A DNA stretch of 64,000 nucleotides from Prochilodus magdalenae (Eukaryota; Chordata; Actinopteri; Characiformes; Prochilodontidae). Position numbers and translations under genes: made by a program. Of the stretch, positions 1 through 11,200 are shown piece after piece (the stretch's first letter is position 1; every line of letters starts with the position of its first letter). Location: positions 1,546,001-1,610,000 of the forward strand of contig JAMWET010005077.1 of NCBI GenBank assembly GCA_024036415.1, given 5' to 3'. The notes beneath the pieces were generated by a model. That model worked only from the letters and a program-made list of their open reading frames with translations. It did not search any database and was not told where the DNA came from.

Positions 1-2352
1 AGGGTGGCCTGTGACAGAAGTATTGTAATGTTAAAAATCTGGACAGTGGAAACAAGCATTTATCTAATGGATAATTGGAGGCGTACAAGCTTCCAGGGAA
101 GATTTCTAATCACATGGAAAACTGGATCTTGACTGGAGCTGCATGTTCTTCTAATTGAAACCTGGCCTAGTCTCCGAAAGGAAATCCTTTCATGTTAACA
201 TCCAGTGTCAAACTAATTCCCCACTTGGGTATTAGGCATGTGCTATTAGACAGAAAAATGGCATGACAGACTTTTGTGCAGTATGAAAATGATGTAATAG
301 ACCTGTAATGTAATGCTATTAATGTAATGGTCTTCTGGCATGAAAAGCCAAAAACGATGTAAAGGTTGGAGACTGCTGAGGGTTGAGTTTTCCCCCCACC
401 AGCAGCTACATGCCTCAGGGGCTCCTTGCGAGTCTTGACATTTATGGTCATGTATGTCAAGATTTCCCGGCTTTCATGACTAATAATCTATTTAAATGCT
501 TCCTGGCAGCATGAACCTGTATCTCTGTTCTGAGGTCAGTTTGGATGGATGAAGAAACAGAGGAAATAGCCTGTTCCTTCTAACAGACTGCCTGCTAATT
601 CATTTGTCCCTAATTTAACACAGAAGGAGCTTCTCCTCCATTCTTTCCTACAGTATTTCTCTGTTTGGCAGCAAGTTATATTTATTGAATTAGTCATATG
701 CCACTTAAAGCTGTACTTCAGTTGCTTCATAGGATTAAGAGTCATAAATGCGCAGGTTTCAACCGCAACTGTTGATTCAGTGTAGGTTTCTTACAAGTGC
801 TATGCTGTGTATATCAGTTTGCTCGTCGCATTAGCAAGAGGGGGATCATCTGTGTCTCGTCATGTTGTAACACATGGGTCTTAAGACATGTTTGTGGAGC
901 TTCAGCCTCTTTCCTGCTAAATGTGGTTTCTTAAGCACTGGCCCAGTTGTGTTTCGACAGTGAAGAGTCATCTCAGCCAAGGCAGGAACACACTTTGGGT
1001 CTTCGCCAGGGAAAGCATCCGTGAAAAGGGGGGAGAGAGACTGAGATATGTATACAGAGCCAGAGAGAGACGAAGAGATGAGGAATGGCTATTCTTTTTC
1101 AGAGTGTGCGTGCAAAGTGAGTGTAGGGGCTTAGTTCAAACAGAGAGACTCTCCAAAGTGACAAACCAAAGAGGCTTAACCTCTCTCCACACCATGGCTG
1201 TCAGAGGTGGATTGTATTGTCAGAGGCCCACCTCACCGTTTGTCTAAATGGGGCGTTCGGCTAACGCAAACATTCCATCAGGAGGGCCGCTAACACAGGT
1301 ACACAGAGAGGCAAAATAGACACATTCTTCAAGTTTTACTCAGCCTCCCTAGCACTGGGAGAAATCAAATTCATACAAGTGTTTTTTTTCTCAACGTTTG
1401 ACCCAAGATAGATACCCCTGCTACCCCAACGCTGGGCGTCGTCCAACATTCCGGCAAGGAGATCGATGGCTTGGGGATGCATCTGAAATTCCTCTCAACT
1501 GTGGATGTGCAGAAAGCTTGTACGCCTCCCATTATCCACTAGATGAATGCTTGTTTCAGTTGTCCAAGCTTATAACATATTGCCTTGACTTCTTCCATCT
1601 GCTTCCTTGCCAAGACATCGCACTACCTCTGGAAGCCAAACAATGATTATTACCTGTAGGGTAGCAGCTTTTGATGCGTTAATTTGATGTGCCAATGCTA
1701 GGCCCCATCTTTTAAAAATGAGCTCATCTTTAGCTCATTTTAGACAACATAACGTTCTCCTCTTTCACTTTTTCCCCTTTCTCCTCTCTCTAAATCTTTA
1801 GTTTTACCTCCTCCCTTTTTCCCTGTTATTTTAGTTCCCTAGTTATGTTGTTTCTTAGTCCATGGACTCTCTGTCTGTTTGTCAGTGGGCATTAGCTACT
1901 CTCACTGACCCCCTGGGTGCTGCTGTTTCATTCAAATAAATGGCTGAACAGAATTCAAAAGTAGCTGTAACTTCTTTAAAGAAGACTTATTGTGCTCATT
2001 TCCAGTTATTAGAATTTTTGATTTACATGTTTCAGTTTTCCCAGAACACACTGTACATCTTTATTCACCCTCTGTCTTAAAACACTCTTCTTAAAGCTCC
2101 TGTGTCTTTAAGCCCCACCTGATAGATCAGCCGCCAGAGCACTTACCCGCCTCCTGAGGTTGCTGTGCATTGTGCGAGGGCATGCCAAGCTTGCTGGGAG
2201 CCAAGCAATAAGGACTGTATTATGAGATGATGTCACCTTAATAGAGAAAAGAGCTGGAATTCAAATGAGATGTTTTGGGCAGCTGAGAAAAATGGTTTCT
2301 GTGGGAGAGAGTTTCTCCCTCTGCCATTTGTCTGCCTATGATTCACAATATA
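1..2352. other. gna12 intron, left part; no gene recognised
   Basis: This stretch lies upstream of the recognised gna12 exons on the same strand, so it is probably intron. The short open frames show no recognisable domain, and no exon is supported. It contains A/T-rich sequence and short pyrimidine runs near 1750-1830. I saw no GNA12 exon 1 or exon 2 sequence here, but reading by eye could miss a short exon. Confidence 0.5.
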
Positions 2353-3077
2353 CACTCATCATTAAAAAAAATAGCTGCACACAGAAGGAGGCGTGAGATT
2401 GCAGTGCCAGTGGGGAAAGAAGATAAAGGTTATCAGGAACAATAAATGATGACAAATTTAGACTGATATGGGCAATATTTACAGAGGTAGTGTTTCTGAG
2501 TATGGAGCAGGGGCTGCCATGTTTGCTAATGCAACATGCCAGATGCCTCAGACAGAGTAGAGGTTTGTAATGGCGTCCTGTGATAATTCATCTCATGCAG
2601 CTTATTATTCTCACACAGTTCCTACAAATCTTGCGGTAGGGGAGTGGCACCAGACATGTGACGTATGACAACAAGTCATTCATCTTAGAGCTGACCGTGG
2701 TGCCTCCACACACGGATTCTTTGGTGACCTCCATCACGGCAAAAGTGGGACTTGTCACTGAAGATGATCTGCTGCCATTCTGAGTCACTCCATGGCTGTC
2801 TGGCTCGACACCATTGCAGTCTTGGGCAACGTCAAGGTTAAGGGCAGTCGTAACGAGTCATGCAGCTGCCTTCCAATGGGGCTGGCATTAACAGGATGTC
2901 CCCAATCATGGCTGCTGGGTCAGTTAAGTATAGCAATAAGGCCAGTGCTTGCTTGCGTCACATGAGTGGCCTAGAGTGAAACCTGAATCACACCTCACAC
3001 TGTCAAACCCACCCACCAAGTTTCATTCCTGTCAGTTGATTCCTTCTGGGTGCAACTGGTTTTTTTTATGATGAGTG
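2353..3077 (-). mobile_element. Short Tc1/mariner-like element, fossil copy 1
   Basis: A 725-bp element ends in inverted repeats: CACTCATCATTAAAA at the left and ...ATGATGAGTG at the right. It is flanked by TA on both sides (2351-2352 and 3078-3079), the usual Tc1/mariner target. The inner part of the inverted repeat is TTGCACCCAGAAGGA-like at both ends. The minus strand at about 2588-2788 keeps a short transposase-like stretch (motif like FSDxSHF followed by a VW-type strand), as in the first catalytic Asp region of Tc1-like transposases. The rest of the transposase is absent. Two related copies lie at about 7440-8223 and 23118-23675 in the opposite orientation. The family assignment rests on ends, TA target and weak protein resemblance. 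Confidence 0.7.
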
Positions 3078-6000
3078 TAAACTGCAAGCATTTGGGATTA
3101 GTTTACATTTTCACAATACTGAAATTTACTACATTTCTTTGTTGCGGTGTTTCTCAAAGCTACCTGGTATTTTCTAAAGCTACCTATTATTTTCTACCTA
3201 GTATTTTCTAAAGCTAGTATTTTCCAGTATTTTCACTACAGCATTTAAAATGCTTCTGTGAAATTACGCATTCATTCAAGTCCCAAATTGAATGGCATAA
3301 TTTGTGTTCACAGTACAAATATCTCTTTCAATTCATAAACCTCAAGCCCTGGTGGAGCCACACCCCCTTACCCAACCCTGCCATGTCTTTATCAGGCATA
3401 AGGCCTGCTGACAAATGGACCAACCAGTTCCATTAACTTAAATTTAGAATAGTAGCTAATACAGAATAACAGTTCTAGAATTGATGATCTTATCCTAACA
3501 CCAGATAAGAATATAAGACTACACAGGAATCCTAGCTGGACACAATTAAAAAAAAAAGTCTTAAACTTTAGGAAAATCCCAGTGGTGTAATACCTGTTTA
3601 CCAGTGGCCCTTCTATTGAAAAGAAATGATTTGGGCCATATAGCAGTGTCACTAAATCAAGTGATGCCTGGACATCCTGGACACTGCAGAGACTCTTATT
3701 ATCAGTATGTGTTAAGGTGTTTTGAGGTGACATTAACATTAGCACAACCTGCTTGGCTAAAACCTCTGGAAAATGGAAGGTGAAACCAGAGGGCATCAGT
3801 ACCTCATTAGGCATCAGTGAGATGCACGGTTATGTAGTCTAATAACTTAATTTTACATTATTGTTCATTTATGTTTATGCTGTTGGAGTAGGGCTGAAAG
3901 ATTAATTGATTTTATCCCAAAATCGCAATTTAAGAGAGTGCAATCTTCAAATCGCAAGAAATGCAACTTTTTAAATTACTGCACTATCAGTTTATCAGTT
4001 AAAGGTGATCAGTAAAGTGAGGAGAAATTGCAATTTGAAAGGATCCAAGGATGCAGTTCACAAATGCTGCAATGTTTGTAACAGCCCACAGTATCAACTG
4101 TTAGAAATTTGAGGTGGGAAAATTGAAGCTAAAAACACAGAGCTTGTGAGCTACCTGTAGACTATTTAGAAACAACCTCTGGGCTCAGTACATGTACACT
4201 ACCTGGCAGTCTGGTGAGTTAACAGGCTTTGTTCGAGCCTCAAGACAGAAAAAGTGGATGCACTAGTCCTCTTGGTCAAAAAAAAAAGGCCTGTACCTCA
4301 GTTTATAGACAATCATTGCATCATAAATTGAAGTCACAATATTGGGCAGACAAATGGCTCAGCCCTATGTTCAGGTGTTGTCAGTTGCCTGGGATCAGAC
4401 ATAACAATTGATTGACCTTGACCTGAATGGTCTGGACTTTATAACTCGAGGAAAGATCGTGTAATATCAGTAATAATTCCTACATCTGCTGTAATAGACA
4501 TTTGTGAAAATTTAGATCTTAATTTAGTTTTGATGTTTCTATGATAATTGCCTCAGTGAAGCACTTGGATTTGCAGCTCTGATTAAAAGACATCTTGAGA
4601 TAAATCTATTCCCCAGTAAAAGGTGGAGCCTGCTCAAAATGTTTGATGTTGTTAGGTGGACAGTCCAAAGTAAATAGAGGGAATGCGTCCAAAGGAAGGG
4701 TGTATTTGTGTGTAGAGCCGACTGAGAGCAGTGGTCCGCGGTAGAAACTCAATGCTCCTCCAAGGAACAGACTGATAAGCGGCGGGGCTCGCATTCCAGA
4801 GGAGCTGCTGCTCTGCCCTCCTGGGACCCACCTTTTCATAGCCCTGCTGCCAGCTTAAACATAGTCCCCAGAGGCCGTTCTTCAACCATGATCCCACTCT
4901 AACGAGACAGCACTGCTCCTTCTAGGGTGCATTTGCTTTCACGGTTGTCTTGTTTTCAGTGAACATCTCTATTCCTTTACAGGTGCCTGGCGCTCTATGC
5001 TATATCGTCCTGCTTTTCAAGTCTCGGTTGTGCAACTTTGCGCACTGCTGGCACATCAGCTGCCGCACTTGTGTCAATACGCTTGCCGTATTGAACTTTG
5101 TTTGGATTCCCCTCTGCAGGATGTGGTGGCGTTACTGGCCACTGAAGCGGAGTGTGCTGAGTCAATAACAGCTTGGTTTTAACACACTCTGTAATTAAAG
5201 GAAATCCATCTCCGAGCATATGTGTGAATGTGTGTGTGTGATAAGCAGTAGTCTGGGAGTTTTAAGCCGTGTTCTCCTCTTCCTCTCCGGTTCTGCTCTT
5301 TTCTCTCGTGACCGAGACTGTAGTAAATAATGGACCATTGTTGCCTCTCTAACTCCCAAGCAGCACAAGGCCAGGGAAACACACTCCACCCCGGAAGACG
5401 GCCAGACGTATTCACCCAGCCGAGCCCGGCTTTACCGAGCAGGGGCAATCAGAGGCCGCTGCGGCTTGTGAGAAATAGAAAGGAGAAAGCAAGCCAGACA
5501 CAGTGTCATGTAGAGGTCATGGGGAATCACAGTTAATTACCAAACTTAATCATGGGTTGATTTGTCCAGAGGCTTTTTAGGCTCTATTTGTTTAATTAGT
5601 TTGGCTAAGATGAAAACAAGATTGACATTTTAATGTGGAGCAAAGGAATGTAATTAATGAATATCGAACTTTTCATTTTGTGAATTCTCACTCTCTCTCT
5701 CTGAGCGTTTTGCTGTGTCAGCAAATTATTAGTGCTCAAACTTTAATGTTTATTCCAGCTCAAGGTATCAGATCTCTGGCTCATGTCCTTAATTAACCTC
5801 AGTTGTTTATCTGTAATTTTACATGGCCTCGTCTAATCCCTTTGAAGCAGTTTTGGGACATCATAGTGCTTCCTGAATTGGGCTGGGCAGGATGCTAATG
5901 CAAGCAAACTTGTGCATTTTGCTATATTTGGACCGTGGTTATGTAACACGCTGTATTTAGCCATAAATATGAGAGTGGGTTCTGATGGCAATCTCACTGC

Positions 6001-6435
6001 CAAGGGGTACACCTAAACTTGCTTTGCACTTCTGTCCTCCTGGGACTGTGCAGAAACTGACTAGCTCTGCTTTTTTTCAGTAGCAAGTTGAAGCCTCTGT
6101 TTCCTGCCTGGCTCTTTTTCAACACCACCCGTATGTGGTGGTGCTTTTTTAGTTAACTGTGAGTCTAATAACATAAGTAGATAAATCATTCACATCCCTA
6201 GAACACACATCCTTTACTAAGTTTGGATTCCGTTTTCCTGGAACACTCACATCCGCTTAAAGAGAGTTTACAAAGAACAACTGATGTTACAAAATGTTCT
6301 TCTGCTTGCAGCTACATATTTTCAGCAGGTGACAGGTGCCAAATAGTGACTCCCTTACAGAATCCAACATTCTGTGTGCACAGGCAAACAGACACTGCGG
6401 ATTACATTTTTTCTGCTTTCGATCTTTAAACATAA
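3078..6435. other. gna12 intron segment; no gene recognised
   Basis: No coding exon is recognised. At about 3890-4060 there is sequence resembling a common fish hAT-type repeat end (AGGGCTGAAAGATTAAT, followed by AAATCGCAA-rich sequence). A moderately GC-rich patch lies at 4620-5500 but shows no convincing splice-bounded coding exon. A short (TG)n occurs near 5221-5240 and a (CT)n near 5690. Confidence 0.45.
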
Positions 6436-7065
6436 ACCCACCGGCCACTTCGTTAGGTACACCTCCTCTACACTCATTGTTCATTTTAATAGCTCCGCTT
6501 ACCATATAGGTGCACGTTGTAGTTCTACATTTACAGACTGTAGTCCTTCTGTTTCGCTGTATACCTTGTTAGCGCCTTTCACCTGTTCTTTAATGGTCAA
6601 GACCCTCACAGGACCACCACAGAGCAGGTTTTATGTGGGTGGTGGATCATTTTCAGGACTGCAGTGACACTGATGTGCTGGTAGTGTGTTAGTGTGTGTT
6701 GTGCTGTTGTAAGTAGATCAGAGACAGCACTGCTGCTTGAGTTGAAAATAGTCCACCAATAAGAACTATCCAGCCAACAGCATCCTGTGGGCAGTGTCCT
6801 GTGCCCACTGATAAAGGACTAAACGATGACCAACACACACTGTACTGAAACAGACGAGCTGTCTTTGACTTTATGTCTACAAGGTGGACCAGGTGTGTAC
6901 GAGTGTTTAATAGAGTGGACACAGCATTTAAACACTCCAGCAGCGCTGCTATATCTGATCCACTCACACCAGCACAACACACACTAACACACCACCATCA
7001 TGTCAGTGTCACTGAGAATGTTTAAACACCCAAATAATGGCTGCTTTGTGGTGGTCCTGTGGGGG
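6436..7065. repeat. Fold-back repeat with long inverted arms
   Basis: The left edge carries GGCCACTTCGTTAGGTACAC, matching the end of a very common teleost interspersed repeat. Two long arms are inverted copies of each other. The left arm (about 6599-6760) contains CAGTGACACTGATGTGCTGG and TGTTAGTGTGTGTTGTGCTG. The right arm (about 6930-7063) contains the reverse complements, down to the outer CCACAGGACCACCACA-type segment. The loop between them is about 170 bp. No transposase is encoded. It is best read as a non-autonomous DNA transposon with long terminal or subterminal inverted repeats. The superfamily is not resolved by eye. Confidence 0.65.
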
Positions 7066-7439
7066 TCTGCAATATGGCTACATGCAAATAGCTGCAGTTT
7101 GAAGGCATTTCATTATTGCAATTGATATTCTTGATTAGTTCTTGATTAGTTAATGTTAGTTATTGTTGTTTTTAAAAACTTAATTGTAAGCTAATGAGAT
7201 GTCACTCATGAACTGGCAATCTGCAAGCACAGCAGAGTTTTTTTTTACCTGATACGTAATTTATGGAAAATAATGAGGTTTTATTCTCAATATTAGGTAA
7301 AAAAAATTATGATTGTATATTTTCCCATAACTATTCAGTCCTAGTCACTCAGATTTGTTACTCAAACGAGGAAATAAAATGTAAACACCGAACATGAGTG
7401 AGTGACTACATCTGGGGTAATATTGCAAACCATTTCTTT
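7066..7439. other. gna12 intron segment; nothing recognised
   Basis: A/T-rich sequence with no supported gene. The degraded left end of the fossil Tc1-like copy 2 may lie somewhere between about 7200 and 7440, but a clear left terminal repeat was not found. Confidence 0.4.
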
Positions 7440-8223
7440 TAAGCATCCGGATGTGCTGTACTACTGTGTCTGTCTTGGCCGTGCATGTGACATAAGCAGG
7501 GACAAACCTTATCACTGGACCTGACTGACCCAAAAGCCACAATTGTGGAAATTCAGCAAACAGTAATACCCTCCATGAGCAACCCAGTAAGTGTCAGTAC
7601 TATTGGCAGATGCCAACGTCACCAAACACTGCAATGGCATTGTGCCAGACTGTCATGTAGTGACTCAGAATGGCAGTGGATCGTCTTCAGTGATGATCCT
7701 ACTTTTGTCTTTGTGGAGATGACCAATGAATCCGTATGCAGAGGCACTGTGGTCAGTGCAGAGATGAATGGTTTGTTGTCACGTGTCCAGAAGGCCTGGT
7801 GTCACTTCACCTCCAACCCTTACCACAAAATCTGCATTCTGGCATGTTGCATTAGTAAACATGGTGGTCGCCATACTGAGAGACACTATGTTTGTTTGTG
7901 TAGCTATAAATATTGCCCCTATCAGTCTATATTTATCATCATTTATTGTTCCTGGTAGCCTTTATCTTACTTCCCAATAGCACTGCAATCCCACACTTCC
8001 TTCTGGGTACAGCTATAACACAACTACCTGCCAGGGCGCCACCACCACATGTGGGAGACTGGGGTTCAAATCCCGGTCTGGATGACTATGCTGTGCTACA
8101 CCAACAAGAGTCCTTGGGCAAGACTCCTAACACTACATTGGCCTCCCTGTAATATAATTAACCCTGTAAGTCGCTCTGGATAAGAGCGTCAGCTAAATGC
8201 CATAATGTAAATGATGATGAGTG
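7440..8223 (+). mobile_element. Tc1/mariner-like element, fossil copy 2, interrupted by a SINE
   Basis: This is homologous to the element at 2353-3077 but in the opposite orientation. Shared segments include TGACTCAGAATGGCAGTGGA (7661-7680), the FSD-type transposase remnant just after it, and the TTTATCATCATTTATTGTTC stretch near 7930. The right terminal repeat begins at CCTTCTGGGTACAGCTATA (about 7999-8017), is split by a tRNA-derived SINE, and resumes as GATGATGAGTG ending at 8223, followed by TA. The left boundary is eroded and approximate. Frames are broken and no functional transposase remains. Confidence 0.65.
8013..8210 (+). repeat. tRNA-derived SINE, copy 1 (nested)
   Basis: An RNA polymerase III B-box-like sequence GGTTCAAATCC lies at 8063-8073, in a tRNA-like head (CACATGTGGGAGACTGGGGT precedes and overlaps it). 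The 3' tail has GTCGCTCTGGATAAGAGCGT and CAGCTAAATGCC, a tail motif shared by many fish SINEs. Two other copies are at about 52978 and 55760. This copy sits inside the right terminal repeat of a Tc1-like fossil, so it inserted later. The A box is degraded. Confidence 0.8.
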
Positions 8224-8225
8224 TA

Positions 8226-11200
8226 TTTACTTCAGCCTGTTTCGCTGTAAAGGAATTTTAACATTGTTAACCATTCTTAAAATGCCTTTTTGGCTATAGA
8301 TTCATTTACATTTTAACATTAACATCATTTCACGTTAACAGGTTCAGGTTTGTGTGTCCCTTCATACATTACTTTTACTTTTCAGTTTACTCTTGATTTA
8401 TTGTTATCTGCTCTTGCTAGCATGAGCTTAACAAGTCCACATTATTGCACTCTTGCCGCTTATTGCCTTTATTCTGTTAGCCATGTTGTATGTTGACTCG
8501 GTATCCTGCGCCAGCAATTTCTCCCCTTCTAGACGAGCAGTGGAAGTGACGGGGCAGAATGGCATGTGACTATGAGAGGTGTCACCAGAGCTTTCAGCCC
8601 TGCTTCACTCCCAGCTCTGTCGGGTGTCATTTACTCTCTGCAGACAGCCTCTGTCATGAGCCATAAATCCACACTCGTTTTGGAGCGCTCCTCCACTCTC
8701 CTATCTGTCTGTCTGCTCCTATCTAGGTCATTATAGTACGACTTAGCCTAACTACTCCTGAGCCATCGCTGAAACTCGATACGGTCCTGACAATTGCTCA
8801 TATAGCCCTGACATTCTCTGACTAAAGATTATAGGCTCGAGCAATCTGTCAAGGTTATTTCTCACTGCTGGTGTCTGCAGCTGAGCTGAATCCTAAGCAC
8901 TGTGTTGAGGCCTTAACCGTTTGCTCTTTACTTTTCAAAGTAGACTAGATAAGACTTTGCAGGGACTTTTAATGAGTTATTGTAATTGTGTGCAAATACA
9001 TAATCATGAACTTCCTGGGTATATTGGGGTATCTAGGGTTAGAAGAAAGCGTGGACCATGAGAGCCGGTTAACAACAATCAGTGTATAGTAACTTCAGAA
9101 ACTTAGTAGCTAATTGGCTGTAAGGTCGCTATAGCATTGTCTTATTTTAGACATTTAATATTTACACACTGTTCTCTTAAATTCCTCCTTAAACAGATGA
9201 ACATCAAGTTGAATTCATTGTACGCAGACGTACCACAGTTTGCTGGTTTGCAAACCTCATATTGATATGTAGACTAATATAGACTAATATAGCCCATATA
9301 ACATATAGACTAAATATTGACCTTGTCATAATGTTTCATGATATTATACTTTTATCACATGGCCCACTTTTAATATTGCACCAGAACCAGTAAAACTATG
9401 GGCACCTCACATAAATAGTTTTTTATAGCTGTCTTGTGACCTTCGGTGTACACCTCAGTTTACAGTTCATCCCACATGGCCAAGAACTTTGGTCAGCACT
9501 TCACCAGACTGTAAAAACAACCATGACTTGCTCTTATTTTTAGCCTTTTGTTTTATTGCATAGCATAGTGTAAGCATCTTTGACCCATCACAGATGTTCT
9601 TTTAGTGTTGGGATGAATCAGATGAATCATTTAAATGAACCAACATATTTCAATTATTTTGATTAAAAAAGAGCACAGCCAAAGCAACACTACGTAGGAT
9701 TTGGGGCGTTTGGAAACTTCTCGGGTGGAAATATGTACTTGCTTGCAACGTGAACAGAACATTTTATAAAGCTAGACCCCCATGAGAGAATGAATCTCAC
9801 TTTGCAAGTGTGTTTAAAGAGAATTCAAAGAGAACCCAGTCAAAACTTGTGAAGGACATGAATTCTGAGGGTGTGAGGTAATTATTTACTGTATAAGTTT
9901 GTTGGACCTATTTGAGCATGTGTGTTTGTCATTTGACTGAGAATCCAGACCATTTTTAATTGATTATTTCAGGCTTTGCAGGCAACTTATAACAGTGCAC
10001 ACTCAGCATATTTTAGTGTGTTCCTAATGACTCTTTCAGCCTAAACTATAAATATATAAATATATTACACAATGTTGCTTTAACCATTTCATACAATTGA
10101 CTTATATTGATATTGGAAGTAGTAGTGGGCATAATTATGCAGTCATTACGTGTGACGTTACATAGTGTAATAAATGATGGCATGTTACTGTGCAATATGC
10201 GTTTCTGAGTGTATTGTGGGCATCATTAGTACTTTAAGAACGCAGACCAACAGCATGCATTATTACAAATAGAGCATACTGAATCCTGGTTAATTAGATT
10301 TAGTGTAGTATATCTATTGTTTATTTATTGTAATTGTTTTTCACTGTGATTTTGAATGTGGCTCCAATGTTTCTTTCTAGCTTGTTTTTAAACTTCAGAA
10401 AAACCTAATTATTCGATACATATTGGCCATCAAGAAAACATCTTACAGTAGCATTATGTTATATTTTTGCCACGTCACCAGCCCCTGATTGGAAGCTGAT
10501 TGCAAGATGAAATTTTGTCTGTATTGGACAGAGCACTAAGCTACTAAATTTTTCTTCACTGAGGCAAGATAACATGTGAATTCTTTTTTGTTATTATTAA
10601 ATATAACAATAATATAACAAAAAACACAATATCACAATGCTTCTTTTTGCCCAGTATCGTTCAGCTCTAAAGTGTGTGTTTGTGTGTGCTTTTTGAAAGA
10701 GGAAGTGTGCAAGATCAGCGTTCGCAGTGTTTCTGAGAGGATTACTCCGGAGTGATGGACTCAGGGAGGCTTTTTTTAGGTTAACCTCCTCATGATTCCT
10801 GTCTCTGCCTTGGTGGAAGCACAAGGCCCCCACTCTGCTTTCATGTCCACGAGAAAGCGTCTGGGGAGAAAGTGAGAGGATTAGCAATTGATATTAAGCC
10901 ATAAGCCTTTGTGAAATAGATGGCAAGTGGGTTGTTTTCTTAAGCTCTGGCCCTGGGGAACGGTCAAGTGGAGGAGTAACTGTGTTTTACAGGCAGTCGC
11001 TTCTTTGGATGGTTTGCTGTTGTCGGAAGAAGCCATCGATATTGTTGTTTTTTCATTCTGTTTTTTCGTTTTTTGTCTCGTCCTTTTTGGATCCAGCCAT
11101 CAGCCATTTGTTTTTAGGCCCGTCTGTGGTTAGTGTCCCTCAGGGGCCTCCATCAGGCAGGAGGATAAGATACAGATGGAGAGTCTGGAAGGGCCAGGCT

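Noticed and set aside
4606..5536. Cluster of overlapping open frames on both strands in a GC-richer patch
   Set aside because: No frame shows a domain. The overlap on both strands reflects base composition, and no convincing exon boundaries were found.
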